Positions 47,179 to 56,167 of a DNA stretch of 64,000 bases are shown one piece after another. The DNA lies in assembly GCA_002698425.1 (NCBI GenBank), contig NZXU01000065.1, forward strand, positions 30,829 to 94,828, given 5' to 3'. The stretch's first letter is position 1, and each line of letters opens with the position of its first letter. The DNA is from Ahrensia sp. (lineage in GTDB: Bacteria > Pseudomonadota > Alphaproteobacteria > Rhizobiales > Rhizobiaceae). Both the position numbers and the translations under genes were made by a program. Under the pieces are notes generated by a model. It had not been told where the DNA came from. It saw nothing but the letters and a program-made list of their open reading frames with translations, and ran no database searches.

Positions 47179-49158
47179 TCATTCGAAGCTGTCTGCAAAA
47201 ATCGAATCCGACGTGACCGCGATTCCCGACATGGGGGTCACCAACGGACTTCCCGCGGCGTTGGTCTCGACTTCCAGGCGTGCAAACTTGAGACCCGCCG
47301 TCCCGGGACTGAACGTCACGGCCAGGTCGCAGGATTGATTCTGATTCAACGACTGACCGGTGCAGGCATCCTCGGTGAGCTGGAACTCACCGGCATTCGT
47401 GCCGACCAGGCTCACCAGCGCGACCTGTAGCGGGTCGGCGCCGGTACTGGTCAGAAGTAGCGGCTCGGGCACGCCCGATTGACCGGCCTCGACGTTGCCG
47501 AAGCTCAGTCGCTCGGGTAGCAGCAGTCCGGCGAAGTCTCCCGAGTCGTCGGTGACCACGAGATTGACTTCGCCTTCGGTGGCGGTATCGATCGAATACG
47601 AAAAGTCCGTCGGTGCCGCACCGATCGTCAGACCGTTGTCGACGAGATTCCGGGAATAGTTGATCAGCCGGTACGTGCCAGCGCCGAATCCCGCGCCTTC
47701 GACGATGTTCAGGGTCCCGTCCAGGGTCAGATCCCGGCCGCTTTCGATCAGGTCGTTGACCCCGCCGCCTACCGTACCCGGGGCGTCGAGCTCGAATTCC
47801 AGCACGGCGTTTTCGGCAAGCACCAGGTCGTCCATGGTCAGCGTGCCGGCCGAGCCACCCGGCGCGATCGTGCCCCCGGCTGCGACAAACACATCGGTGA
47901 CGAAACCGGTGCCGCCCAGCGTGCCACCCGCATTGACGTTGAAGACCGCATCAATGAAAAATTGCCCGGGGAACAACGTGCCGTCGACCACGAACGTGCC
48001 GGCATTGACGTTGAAAGTGCCGCTGGTTTCACTGTTGCCGACGATCACCGTCGTGCCCGGGCCGTTGTGGTTTACCGTCAGGTCCGCCTCCAGCAGGACC
48101 GGCGTTCCGGCATCTGTGCCGTCGGTGGTCAGGTGATAGTCGATCGCATCGTGATTGATCTCGAGGACCCCGCCGCCAAAGACCCTGGCAATATCCAGTA
48201 CCCCGGGGGCGCCGCCGGTGCCCAGCCGGACGGATCGGTTCCCGGCCTGGCTCTGTGGCGGGTTGATGATGATTTCGTCGCCCGAAATCCGACCGCCTGC
48301 CTCGACGACCAGGACGGCGCGGTTGTCGTCCGTGCCCGAGCCGACGAAGATGTCGAAACCGTTGGTGTTCCATCGAGATCCGACCCCGGTCACCGTGACC
48401 GTCGCGTCGGCGACCGCCCCGCGCGATAGCGTGCCGCCGTTGCTTGAAAGCGTTCCGCCGCCGGCCACGGTGAGCTCCGCGGTCCCCCCGCTGGCCCCGC
48501 CCGCACCGGTTGCCGGCATCGCGATTCGAAGGTCGTCATTGGCTTGCCAGCTCGACCCCGAGCCCTGGATCGTCACGCTGCCGACCGATCCGGTGTTCTC
48601 GGCGATGATCGTGTCTATCGTCGAGCCCGAAGTGTTGCTGGTCAGCGTGCCCCCGTTGTCGATCACGACCGTAACCGCGCCCAGTCGCCCCAGCCGGAGT
48701 TCGCGGAACAACGTCAGGCTCGAACCGGGGCCCGATATTTCCAGCGTGCCGCTGGACCCGGCATTTTCCCCGAAGTTACCGAACGACGTCGAATCAAGCG
48801 AACCGCCGGCGCTGATTTCGATCGAGCCCGCGTTGGCCGACCCGACGGTCAGGAGGCCGAAGCTGGGCGGCGCCGAGCCGGCGACCTGCGCCGTGCCGCC
48901 GTTGTCGATCGTCACATCGGCGCTGTCGGGCACTGACGCCGGGGACCAGTTTTCCGCGGTTGTCCAGCTTCCGGTCCCGGGTTCGATCCACTCCGAACCG
49001 CCTCCGGCCGAGGCGCCGGCACTCCAGGCCAGCAGCAGCGGCAAGGTCATCCGCAGCCATTCCTGCGCCGTTCGCCTCGCTCGTCGAATTACAGGGTACG
49101 AATCAGCGATTCGCATGCCGTCGATACTGCGGATTTCCGGTGCTGCCTGATTCTGCAT
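47179..49158 (-). CDS. Secreted beta-solenoid/choice-of-anchor-D-like protein with IFADSFE tail
   Basis: A 659-residue Gly/Thr/Ser-rich extracellular protein. A long charged n-region precedes a hydrophobic core (MTLPLLLAWSAGASAGG). Residues 50-470 are repetitive, with recurring SSGTLEISGPGSSLTL and GGTLTSN-type beta-helix words as in autotransporter passenger or PEP-CTERM-like proteins. Residues 545-645 match the choice-of-anchor-D type (LSFGNVEAGQSGVPEPLLLT, CDLAVTFSPGTAG). The protein stops at SDSIFADSFE, a tail shared in form with the gene at 50256. No barrel domain or LPXTG motif is present. ATG 49158 has GGAAG 6 nt upstream; TTG 49188 is less likely. Confidence 0.8.
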   Translation of the reverse strand: MQNQAAPEIRSIDGMRIADSYPVIRRARRTAQEWLRMTLPLLLAWSAGASAGGGSEWIEPGTGSWTTAENWSPASVPDSADVTIDNGGTAQVAGSAPPSFGLLTVGSANAGSIEISAGGSLDSTSFGNFGENAGSSGTLEISGPGSSLTLFRELRLGRLGAVTVVIDNGGTLTSNTSGSTIDTIIAENTGSVGSVTIQGSGSSWQANDDLRIAMPATGAGGASGGTAELTVAGGGTLSSNGGTLSRGAVADATVTVTGVGSRWNTNGFDIFVGSGTDDNRAVLVVEAGGRISGDEIIINPPQSQAGNRSVRLGTGGAPGVLDIARVFGGGVLEINHDAIDYHLTTDGTDAGTPVLLEADLTVNHNGPGTTVIVGNSETSGTFNVNAGTFVVDGTLFPGQFFIDAVFNVNAGGTLGGTGFVTDVFVAAGGTIAPGGSAGTLTMDDLVLAENAVLEFELDAPGTVGGGVNDLIESGRDLTLDGTLNIVEGAGFGAGTYRLINYSRNLVDNGLTIGAAPTDFSYSIDTATEGEVNLVVTDDSGDFAGLLLPERLSFGNVEAGQSGVPEPLLLTSTGADPLQVALVSLVGTNAGEFQLTEDACTGQSLNQNQSCDLAVTFSPGTAGLKFARLEVETNAAGSPLVTPMSGIAVTSDSIFADSFE

Positions 49159-49266
49159 TTGTTCTTCCACGGGTGAGCTCACAATCAAGTATTCGAAAGC
49201 GTCCGCGAATAGTGGCCAACGGAGAATCCGCGACCCACTACGGCACGGCGCCGGACGCCGCGCTTG

Positions 49267-50055
49267 TCACAACCCGACCGAAAACTCCAGATCGAATTCG
49301 ACCGGCACCTTGCGCAAGGCTGTGTAACGGATCTCCAGCGAGATCGTATCGGGCACTTCCTTGAGCACGAACTGATTGTCGGCAATACCCCAGAATTCGA
49401 CTTCCGCCGAGTCGTCACCGTCGACCGGGTCGGCACTTACGATCGAACTTTCCGCGCCGGTCACGGTGAACTTTCTATAGGTCACACCATCCATCTCGGC
49501 GCTGCCGTCCGGCGAAACGATGATCGGTCCGATTTCGCTGGCAAAGCCTTCGGTGTCGTAGGGCATCTCGACCGGCACGTCGGCGACCTGCAGCGTCTCG
49601 GCCTCGCCTTCTCCGGCGAAATTGAGCATCGCCGCGCCCCGGAGATACAACCGGCCGGCGCCATCGGAGGGCGCGGCATCGACCGCTATCCGAAGCTTGA
49701 TGTCCTTGTTGCTGGCATAGTCGGCCACGCCCCCGAAAGACATCGCGGGCTGCGTGGAGTAGCCCTGTTCGCGCAGCTCTCCCTGCCGGTCCTCGTGAAT
49801 CCGCAGCAGATCGCGATCCCGATCGTCGGAAAAGACCGCCAGCGAACTTTGCTCCTCATCCATCGGGTTGTCGAAGTCGAAACCGTTCAATTCCATCGGC
49901 ACCACGATCTCGACCGTGGTCCGATGGTCGTCCTCACTGTCCTTGCGCACCTCCAGCAACGTCACGTGCTGGCCAAGCGCGGGCGGCGCCAACAGGCATG
50001 CAGCAAGCAGCGGAATCGCCGCGCTTCGGGCTTTCATCGGGAATTCGTTTTTCAT
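49267..50055 (-). CDS. Secreted protein of unknown function
   Basis: A 262-residue protein with a signal peptide (SAAIPLLAACLLAPPALGQ). The mature domain is acidic and beta-rich with no motif I recognise. It contains VEIVVPMELNGFDFDNPMDE and a C-terminal SLEIRYTALRKVPVEFDLEF, and lacks the IFADSFE-type tail of its neighbours. GAGGAGCGG precedes ATG 50055. It is transcribed toward the large solenoid protein gene, 108 bp away, and may serve the same surface structure. Confidence 0.7.
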   Translation of the reverse strand: MKNEFPMKARSAAIPLLAACLLAPPALGQHVTLLEVRKDSEDDHRTTVEIVVPMELNGFDFDNPMDEEQSSLAVFSDDRDRDLLRIHEDRQGELREQGYSTQPAMSFGGVADYASNKDIKLRIAVDAAPSDGAGRLYLRGAAMLNFAGEGEAETLQVADVPVEMPYDTEGFASEIGPIIVSPDGSAEMDGVTYRKFTVTGAESSIVSADPVDGDDSAEVEFWGIADNQFVLKEVPDTISLEIRYTALRKVPVEFDLEFSVGL

Positions 50056-50255
50056 TTCCGCTCCTCGTATTTCGGTGTCGATTCAACTCGAGTCTCCCGC
50101 TCGCGGCGGCGCGTCTTGTCGCCCCTCGGGCCCGGCGCGAGCCGAACGCGTGCAGGTCCTGGTAAATCACTGTTCGTCGAAGAAGCATTCTTATGGCCAC
50201 TTTTTTGCGCTCACGCCGAAAAACACTGACAGGAAACAACCAAACGTGAACCCGC

Positions 50256-52340
50256 ATGCACCGCAAAAACATGATGTTCCAGGCCGCCGTCCCGGCCGTT
50301 CTTGCCCTCGGGCTGGCCTCGACGACCGGTCACGCCGCGACATTCACCGTGGACGCGCTGTTCGACGACGTCTTTTCCCAGGACGACGATCCGGGCGACG
50401 GTATCTGTGACGACACCGCGCCGGGACAGCTGTGCACGCTCAGGGCCGCGATACAGGAAGCCAATGCGCTGCCGGGTCCGGATCGAATCGAGTTCTCGGT
50501 GGCCGGCGAGATCGGGCCCGAATCGGCACTGCTCGGACCGCTCCCCGACATCACCGATGACCTGGTGATCTTCGGCGGTAACGCGCCCGGGGCCTCCTTC
50601 GGCGGCCCGCCGGTCATCTATCTCGACGGCGCGGCGATCGATGCCTCGACGGATCCATTCGCCGCCGGTCTCAGAGTGACCTCGGGAAACCTCGAGGTTT
50701 TCGACCTGGGCATCGTCGCGTTCCCCCGCGCCGGGATCGAGTTCGACAACGGCAGCGACGGCGGGCGCGTGGACCGAGTCTGGCTCGGACTTGACGACGG
50801 CGGCAATGTCGACGCACACCCCAGTTCTCTGAGCACGGTCGGGATTCGCTTGCTCGGATCCAACGCCGTGATCGGAAAATCCGGTCCGCCGGGCAGCGTG
50901 ACCGGTCTCGGCAACGTCATTTCGGGCAATGCCGCCGGCGGGATTCATCTCCTGGGCGACAACAACACGGTCCTCGGTAACGTCATCGGCATGACCCTGG
51001 ACGGGCTGACCGCTCGCGGCAACGGCGGCTACGGCATCTTCATGTTCGACACGGCCGACAACAACCGGATCGGCAGCGGTGACCCCGGCGACGATTCGGG
51101 AAACCACATCGCCAACAACAATCTTGGCGGCATGGTCGTCGACGGCAGCAGCAACGGGATCGACGCCAACACGTTCGGGTTCAAACCCGGTACCGGGGTG
51201 TTCTTCAACTCGTCGACCACAGCGATCGAGGTCGCCGGGGCCGACCACTTGATCGGCGGCGAAGTGGGCAACCGGATCATCGATCACTTCATCAGTCTCA
51301 GCGGGGGCTCGAACGCGGGAATCCAGCTCGGACGCGCGCTTCCCGGCGGCGACGCACCGGCGACGAACGTGATCGTCGAGCGCAACGAAATCGGTACCGA
51401 TGACTCCGTCGGTCTCGACACCGGCATCCGGATCGCGGTGACCGGCTCTACCGGAAACACGATTCGCGCCAATCGCATCGCCGACGCCGCCATCGGCATC
51501 GACATCGCCGCGAGCGGGAACACCGTCACCGAAAACCGCGTCGGCATCGATGCCGATCTGGGCCTGGGCGCCGGTCCCGGAAACGCCACGGGCATACGGG
51601 TCGGTTCGTCCGACAACCTGGTCAGCTTCAACGAAATCGGCAACAGCACTTTTTCCGGCGTGGTGGTCGACGGCCCGTCGAACGACTTCATCGGCAACGA
51701 CATCGGGTTCGCCGCCGGCATCGGCGACGTCGGCAACGGCGATGCCGGCATCCGGATGCTCAGCGGCGCGGTTTCCAACCTGATCCAGGGCAACCGCATC
51801 ATCGCCAACGGCGGCCCCGGCATCGAACTGGTCAACCAGAACTCCGTCGCAGGCAACACCATCTTCGGCAACGGGATACAACGCAACGAAGGGATCGGCA
51901 TCGACTTCATCGAGTTCGAGCTCGGCGTCGGCGCGGTGCGCGGACCGACCGAAAACGACCCCGGCGACGCCGACGCGGGCGCCAACCGGCGCATGAATTA
52001 CCCCGAGTTCGGCGAGGCCGCGCCGGTCCCGGGGACCGATCCGGTCCAGACGGTCGTGACCTTTGTCGTCGACTCCGATCCCGCCAACCAGGCCTATCCG
52101 ATATCCGTGGACTTCTACCGCGCGCCCGGCTATGGAGAGTTCACGGGCAGTTCGTTCATGGCCAGCGCGGTTTATGACACCTTCGGTGCCGTAGAAACCC
52201 TGACGCTGACCTTGCCGGCGGGCATCGGCATCGACCGTCACTTCACCGCGGTGGCTACCGACGCCGACGGAAATACCAGCGAGTTCGCGCCGGCGAGATC
52301 GCTGGGCGAGGTGCTCTTCCGCGATGGCTATGAGGATTGA
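50256..52340 (+). CDS. Secreted right-handed parallel beta-helix (CSLREA-type) protein with LFRDGYED tail
   Basis: A 694-residue exported protein with a signal peptide (VPAVLALGLASTTGHA). A CSLREA-like N-terminal motif is present as QLCTLRAAIQEANALPG. Residues 190-560 are a parallel beta-helix of carbohydrate-binding/pectate-lyase-like type, with repeated asparagine ladders (GNVISGNAAGGIHLLGDNNT, NTIRANRIADAAIGI). The C-terminal domain ends GEVLFRDGYED. No catalytic residues of a known polysaccharide lyase were recognised, so a structural or adhesive role is as likely. The gene is divergent from the secreted 262-residue protein. Confidence 0.82.
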   Translation: MHRKNMMFQAAVPAVLALGLASTTGHAATFTVDALFDDVFSQDDDPGDGICDDTAPGQLCTLRAAIQEANALPGPDRIEFSVAGEIGPESALLGPLPDITDDLVIFGGNAPGASFGGPPVIYLDGAAIDASTDPFAAGLRVTSGNLEVFDLGIVAFPRAGIEFDNGSDGGRVDRVWLGLDDGGNVDAHPSSLSTVGIRLLGSNAVIGKSGPPGSVTGLGNVISGNAAGGIHLLGDNNTVLGNVIGMTLDGLTARGNGGYGIFMFDTADNNRIGSGDPGDDSGNHIANNNLGGMVVDGSSNGIDANTFGFKPGTGVFFNSSTTAIEVAGADHLIGGEVGNRIIDHFISLSGGSNAGIQLGRALPGGDAPATNVIVERNEIGTDDSVGLDTGIRIAVTGSTGNTIRANRIADAAIGIDIAASGNTVTENRVGIDADLGLGAGPGNATGIRVGSSDNLVSFNEIGNSTFSGVVVDGPSNDFIGNDIGFAAGIGDVGNGDAGIRMLSGAVSNLIQGNRIIANGGPGIELVNQNSVAGNTIFGNGIQRNEGIGIDFIEFELGVGAVRGPTENDPGDADAGANRRMNYPEFGEAAPVPGTDPVQTVVTFVVDSDPANQAYPISVDFYRAPGYGEFTGSSFMASAVYDTFGAVETLTLTLPAGIGIDRHFTAVATDADGNTSEFAPARSLGEVLFRDGYED

Positions 52341-52488
52341 GCGCGACGTTGGCCGACACCCGCGAACGGGACGAGATATTCGCGGATTCGGATCCTGGCG
52401 ACCGATTCCACATGCTGGTCAACATCACGTTTCCGCCCGACCCGGCCGACGAACTTCTAGGGAACCTCTGAACGCATCGGCGGTTTCA
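52341..52488. other. Convergent intergenic region with a doubtful 44-codon frame
   Basis: 148 bp between the beta-helix gene and the sigma-factor gene. A plus-strand frame opening at TTG 52337 or so reads through LADTRERDEIFADSDPGDRF to TGA near 52468. The composition is protein-like, but there is no good start or ribosome-binding site. No terminator hairpin is obvious. Confidence 0.25.
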
Positions 52489-53061
52489 TTACTCCGACTC
52501 CTGCGCCAGCGCGACCAGCCACGCACGCCCCCGCTCCCATTTTCTCTGGACGGTGCGACGCGATATGCCCAGCGCATCCGCGGTCTCGTCGAGGGTATAG
52601 GCGGCAAAGAAACGGCATTCGACGATGCGCACCATTTCCGGATCGAGCTTCTCGAGGCGTTCGAGCAACTGGTCGACCAGCGCCACCTGCTCGGCGCGTG
52701 CCGGCCCGTCGTCGGGCAGGTGCGCCAGGTCGATGTCGACGCGAACGTGCCGGCGCTTGGCGGCGAAAATGCCCCGCGCGTAGTCGACCAGTATCTGGCG
52801 CATGGCCTGGGCGGCGATGGCGAAATAGTGGCGCCTGTCCTCCCATTCCAGCGCGGCCGCGTCGGCGAGCTTGGCGTACCCCTCATGCACCAGCGCAGTC
52901 GTGTTCAGGGTCTGGCCGGGACGCCATCTGGCCAGCTGATTCCTGGCGATCTTCTTGAGGTCCTCGTAGACCAGCGGCATGACCGACGCGGCCGCCGCTT
53001 CGCCCCCCTCGTGCGCGGCCCGCAGGAGGCGCGTGATCTCGCCGGCATCACGATCGTTCAC
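52489..53061 (-). CDS. ECF-type sigma factor of the kinase-linked (TIGR02999/ECF43-like) group
   Basis: A 190-residue sigma-70 group IV protein. Region 2 lacks the usual acidic DAED motif; the matching site reads LNTTALVHEGYAKL (residues 52-65). Region 4 carries ALGISRRTVQRKWERGRAWL. In the ECF43 group the missing charge is supplied by phosphorylation of a threonine by a neighbouring Ser/Thr kinase. Here Thr54 and Thr55 lie at that site and a kinase gene begins divergently 103 bp away. I chose GTG 53061, which has GGGGAG 6 nt upstream; ATG 52980 would remove part of region 2. No anti-sigma gene is present. Confidence 0.88.
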   Translation of the reverse strand: MNDRDAGEITRLLRAAHEGGEAAAASVMPLVYEDLKKIARNQLARWRPGQTLNTTALVHEGYAKLADAAALEWEDRRHYFAIAAQAMRQILVDYARGIFAAKRRHVRVDIDLAHLPDDGPARAEQVALVDQLLERLEKLDPEMVRIVECRFFAAYTLDETADALGISRRTVQRKWERGRAWLVALAQESE

Positions 53062-53163
53062 TGCATGCTCCCCGTTTCCGAATCCAGTACCATCGACTCG
53101 AGCATATACGCAGCACGTCGCCGGGTCCAGATGCGCCCCGGGACCTCTCGGGAGTAAACAGCA

Positions 53164-55677
53164 GTGGATCAAGGACAGTGGGCTCGCGTCGACGCCGCGC
53201 TTCAGCAGCTGCTCGAAGACGAGCCGGTCGACCTGTCGACGTTCTCGGCATCCGAACGCGATCTGCTCCAGCGACTGCTGCACGCGGCCCGCGGCGAAAT
53301 CGCCGGACTGGACATCCCCCCGGCCGAGGACGAAGCCCTTGCCTCCGGACTGATCGCGGCGCTGGCCGAGCTCGACGGCATAGAGCCGGGCGCCGCGATC
53401 GACCCGTTTCGGGTCCTGGAGCGAATCGGCGCCGGCGGCATGGGTATCGTGTTTCTCGCCGAGCGCGCCGAGGGCGGCTTCGAGCAGCGGGTTGCGCTCA
53501 AGCTGCTGGCGAACAGTACGCGCGACCCGGGTGCCGTGCGGCTGTTCGAGCGCGAACGAAAACTGCTGGCGCAGCTGGAGCATCCCGGCATTGCCCGTCT
53601 CATCGACGGCGGCCTGACCGAACGCAACCGCCCGTGGTTCGCGATGGAATACATCGACGGCAAGCTCTTGCCTGCCTATGCCGACGGGCGCCGACTGGGG
53701 ATACCCCAGCGTGTCGAACTGTTTCTCCAGGCCTGTGACGCACTGGACCACGCCCACCGCCAGCTGATCCTGCATCGCGACATCAAGCCCGACAATGTAC
53801 TTGTCACGCCCGCCGGCCAGGTCCGGCTGGTCGACTTCGGGCTCGGCCGGCTGCTCCAGCCCGAGGATGATTCGGCCTCGGACGAGACCACGATAGCCGC
53901 GGGTCGGATGACGCCCGGCTATGCGAGTCCTGAGCAGGCGCGCGGCGAGCCGGTCAGCGTCGCTTCCGAGGTCTACCAGCTCGGGTTGATGCTTTACCGC
54001 CTCACCACCGGCCTGCCGCCCTACCGCATCGAAGGGCGCAGCGCCTACGAGATCGCCCGCGCGATCACCGATGCCGAGATTCCTCTGCCAAGCTCGAGAT
54101 GGCGGGATGCCGATGCGGCCAAGCGCGGCGTCCTGTTCGGCGAACCGCCGGATCGGTTGCGCCGACGGCTTGCCGGCGACCTCGACAACATCATTCTCAA
54201 GGCGCTTGCACCGGCGCCCGGCGAGCGCTACGCCAGCGCAGAGCGGCTCGCAGACGATCTCAGGCGGCACCTGGACCGTCTACCGGTGCGCGCCCGGGCG
54301 GCAACGCCCAGGTACCGGCTCGGGCGCTTCATCCAGCGCAATCGTGCGGCCGTCGGCGGGATTGCGGCGTTCTTCATGCTTCTGGCCGGTTCGGTCGCCG
54401 TGCTAGTCGTCCAGGCCGGCGCGCTGGAGCGGGAGCGCGATCGCGCGCTGGTTCATGCCGAGCGCAGCCAGCGGATGGTGGATGCACTGGCCGGCATGAT
54501 CCGCATGTCGGACGCCGACCAGCCGGTCGAACAGCTTTACTCTCTCGGCGACCTGCTGGATCGCTACGTGGAATACGTGCGCGAGGAGCTGGACCAGGAT
54601 CCCGAGGTTCGCGCGCGCCTGCTCGGCATTTTGGGCCAGGCGATGCACGGCATCGATCGCTGGCAACCGGCACGCGCCGTGCTGGCCGAGGCGTTGTCCG
54701 AGACCGAATCCATGCTCGGCGAATCCAGCGAAGCGGCACTGGGCATCAAGCCGATGCTGGCCGAAGCAACCGCTTTCGACGGCGAGCTGTCCGGCGCGGT
54801 GGACCTGCTCGACCAGGCCGAAAGCCAGCACGCCGAGAAGTCCGGACCGGAAAGCGAGCCCGCGGCCGATACCGTTTTTCTGCGCGGATTCCTGCGCACG
54901 CATCACGCCATTCCCGGTTCGACCGAATACGAAGCCGGCCTGGCCGACCTGCGGCGTGCGCTGTCGATGTATCGGCAGCTGTTCACGCCGCCGCACGAAA
55001 AGATCGCCCGCGCCACGCATGCACTGGGCTTCAAGCTGCGGGATCCGGACGCCGCGGTCGAAACGGTGCAACGGGGCCTGGAGATGACGCGCCTGCTGCT
55101 GGGTCGCGAGCACCCGGTTACCGCCATGCGGATGGCCGAACTCGCGCTGCTGGTCGACCTGCACGGCGACCCGGCGAGGGCAGCCGAAATCGGCGAGACC
55201 GCATACGCGATCCACGTCGAGCTGCAGGGCGAAACGCACCCCGAATCGCTGACGATGCTCAACAACCTGGCGGCATTTCACCGCGAGGGCGGCAATCCGG
55301 AACGCGCCGTGGAGCTCTATCGAAGATCGCACGAACTTCGCAGACGGATTCTCCCCGAAAATCATCTTCTGCTTGCATTTACCGCCCACGGACTGGGGAT
55401 CTCGCTGCGCAAGACGGAGCGTTTCGACGAATCCGAGCGCTGGCTGCGCGAGGCGCTTCGACTGTGCCTTCTGCACGAATCGCGCAATGAAGCCGTCACG
55501 CGCGAGAATCTCGCCAGAACGCTGCTGGCCGCCGGAAGGTCGGCCGACGCGATCCGACAGCAGCAACTCGCGCTCCAGGCCTACCGTCTGCACTACGGCG
55601 AGGATTCCGAACAGGCGCGACAGGCGCACCAGCGACTCCGGGAATTGCACGCTGCGCCGGCACCCGGCGACGCCTGA
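53164..55677 (+). CDS. Membrane Ser/Thr protein kinase with C-terminal TPR domain
   Basis: An 837-residue Hanks-type kinase. The glycine loop is GAGGMGIVFLAE, the ATP lysine is Lys113 (VALKLL), the catalytic loop is LHRDIKPDN (Asp206), DFG is at 224-226, and activation-loop threonines include 242, 243 and 250. One transmembrane helix lies near residues 396-418 (GGIAAFFMLLAGSVAVLVVQ). The C-terminal 420 residues are tetratricopeptide-like (LTMLNNLAAFHREGGNPERA), facing the periplasm if the kinase is cytoplasmic. The start is GTG 53164 with GGAG 9 nt upstream. It diverges from the ECF sigma gene and probably phosphorylates that sigma. Confidence 0.92.
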   Translation: MDQGQWARVDAALQQLLEDEPVDLSTFSASERDLLQRLLHAARGEIAGLDIPPAEDEALASGLIAALAELDGIEPGAAIDPFRVLERIGAGGMGIVFLAERAEGGFEQRVALKLLANSTRDPGAVRLFERERKLLAQLEHPGIARLIDGGLTERNRPWFAMEYIDGKLLPAYADGRRLGIPQRVELFLQACDALDHAHRQLILHRDIKPDNVLVTPAGQVRLVDFGLGRLLQPEDDSASDETTIAAGRMTPGYASPEQARGEPVSVASEVYQLGLMLYRLTTGLPPYRIEGRSAYEIARAITDAEIPLPSSRWRDADAAKRGVLFGEPPDRLRRRLAGDLDNIILKALAPAPGERYASAERLADDLRRHLDRLPVRARAATPRYRLGRFIQRNRAAVGGIAAFFMLLAGSVAVLVVQAGALERERDRALVHAERSQRMVDALAGMIRMSDADQPVEQLYSLGDLLDRYVEYVREELDQDPEVRARLLGILGQAMHGIDRWQPARAVLAEALSETESMLGESSEAALGIKPMLAEATAFDGELSGAVDLLDQAESQHAEKSGPESEPAADTVFLRGFLRTHHAIPGSTEYEAGLADLRRALSMYRQLFTPPHEKIARATHALGFKLRDPDAAVETVQRGLEMTRLLLGREHPVTAMRMAELALLVDLHGDPARAAEIGETAYAIHVELQGETHPESLTMLNNLAAFHREGGNPERAVELYRRSHELRRRILPENHLLLAFTAHGLGISLRKTERFDESERWLREALRLCLLHESRNEAVTRENLARTLLAAGRSADAIRQQQLALQAYRLHYGEDSEQARQAHQRLRELHAAPAPGDA

Positions 55678-55711
55678 GCCTTACCGGACTATCCGCGTGG
55701 CCCGCTGGCCG

Positions 55712-56167
55712 TCAAGCCATCGATCTGACCGTCACCCGGCGCCGATCGTCGACTGATTCGCCCTCCGTCCCGCTTTTCATGTCGCCGGTCATCTCGATCG
55801 AGATCTCGCAGCTCGCCGGCGGCAGGCGGCCACCGGCACGCTCGGGCCACTCGACGAGCAGCACGCTGTTTTCGCCCAGCAGGTCCTCGAGACCGATGAA
55901 GTCCAGCTCTTCGGGCTCGCCCAGCCGGTAAAGGTCCAGGTGGTGGATTTCCAGGCCGGCCACGTCGTAGGACTCGACCAGGCCGTAGCTCGGGCTCTTG
56001 ACCCGGCCATCGAAGCCCAGACCTCGTAGAATGCCGCGCACCAGCGTGGTCTTGCCGGCGCCCAGGTCGCCGGACAGCGTGACGACCTGCCCGCCCTCGA
56101 GTTGCACTGCAAGGCGGGCGCCAAGCGCCATCATCGCGGCTTCGCTGTCGACGTCGAAGGCGCTCAC
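55712..56167 (-). CDS. tsaE: tRNA threonylcarbamoyladenosine biosynthesis ATPase TsaE
   Basis: A 151-residue P-loop ATPase that works with TsaB/TsaD to make t6A37 in tRNA. Walker A is GDLGAGKTTLVRG; further family segments are SPSYGLVESY, HHLDLYRL and LVEWPERAGG. The start is GTG 56167, overlapping the stop of the NAD(P)HX repair gene by 4 nt (GTGA), so translation is coupled. The nnr-tsaE order is widely conserved in gammaproteobacteria. It converges on the kinase gene with a 34-bp gap and no evident terminator. Confidence 0.94.
   Translation of the reverse strand: MSAFDVDSEAAMMALGARLAVQLEGGQVVTLSGDLGAGKTTLVRGILRGLGFDGRVKSPSYGLVESYDVAGLEIHHLDLYRLGEPEELDFIGLEDLLGENSVLLVEWPERAGGRLPPASCEISIEMTGDMKSGTEGESVDDRRRVTVRSMA

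Noticed and set aside
47179..49158. Autotransporter (type V) secretion
   Set aside because: The passenger-like repeats are present, but there is no C-terminal beta-barrel; the protein ends with IFADSFE instead.
52337..52468. A 44-codon gene after the beta-helix protein
   Set aside because: The composition is plausible, but there is only a TTG start, no convincing ribosome-binding site and no recognisable family; kept only as a note on the intergenic region.
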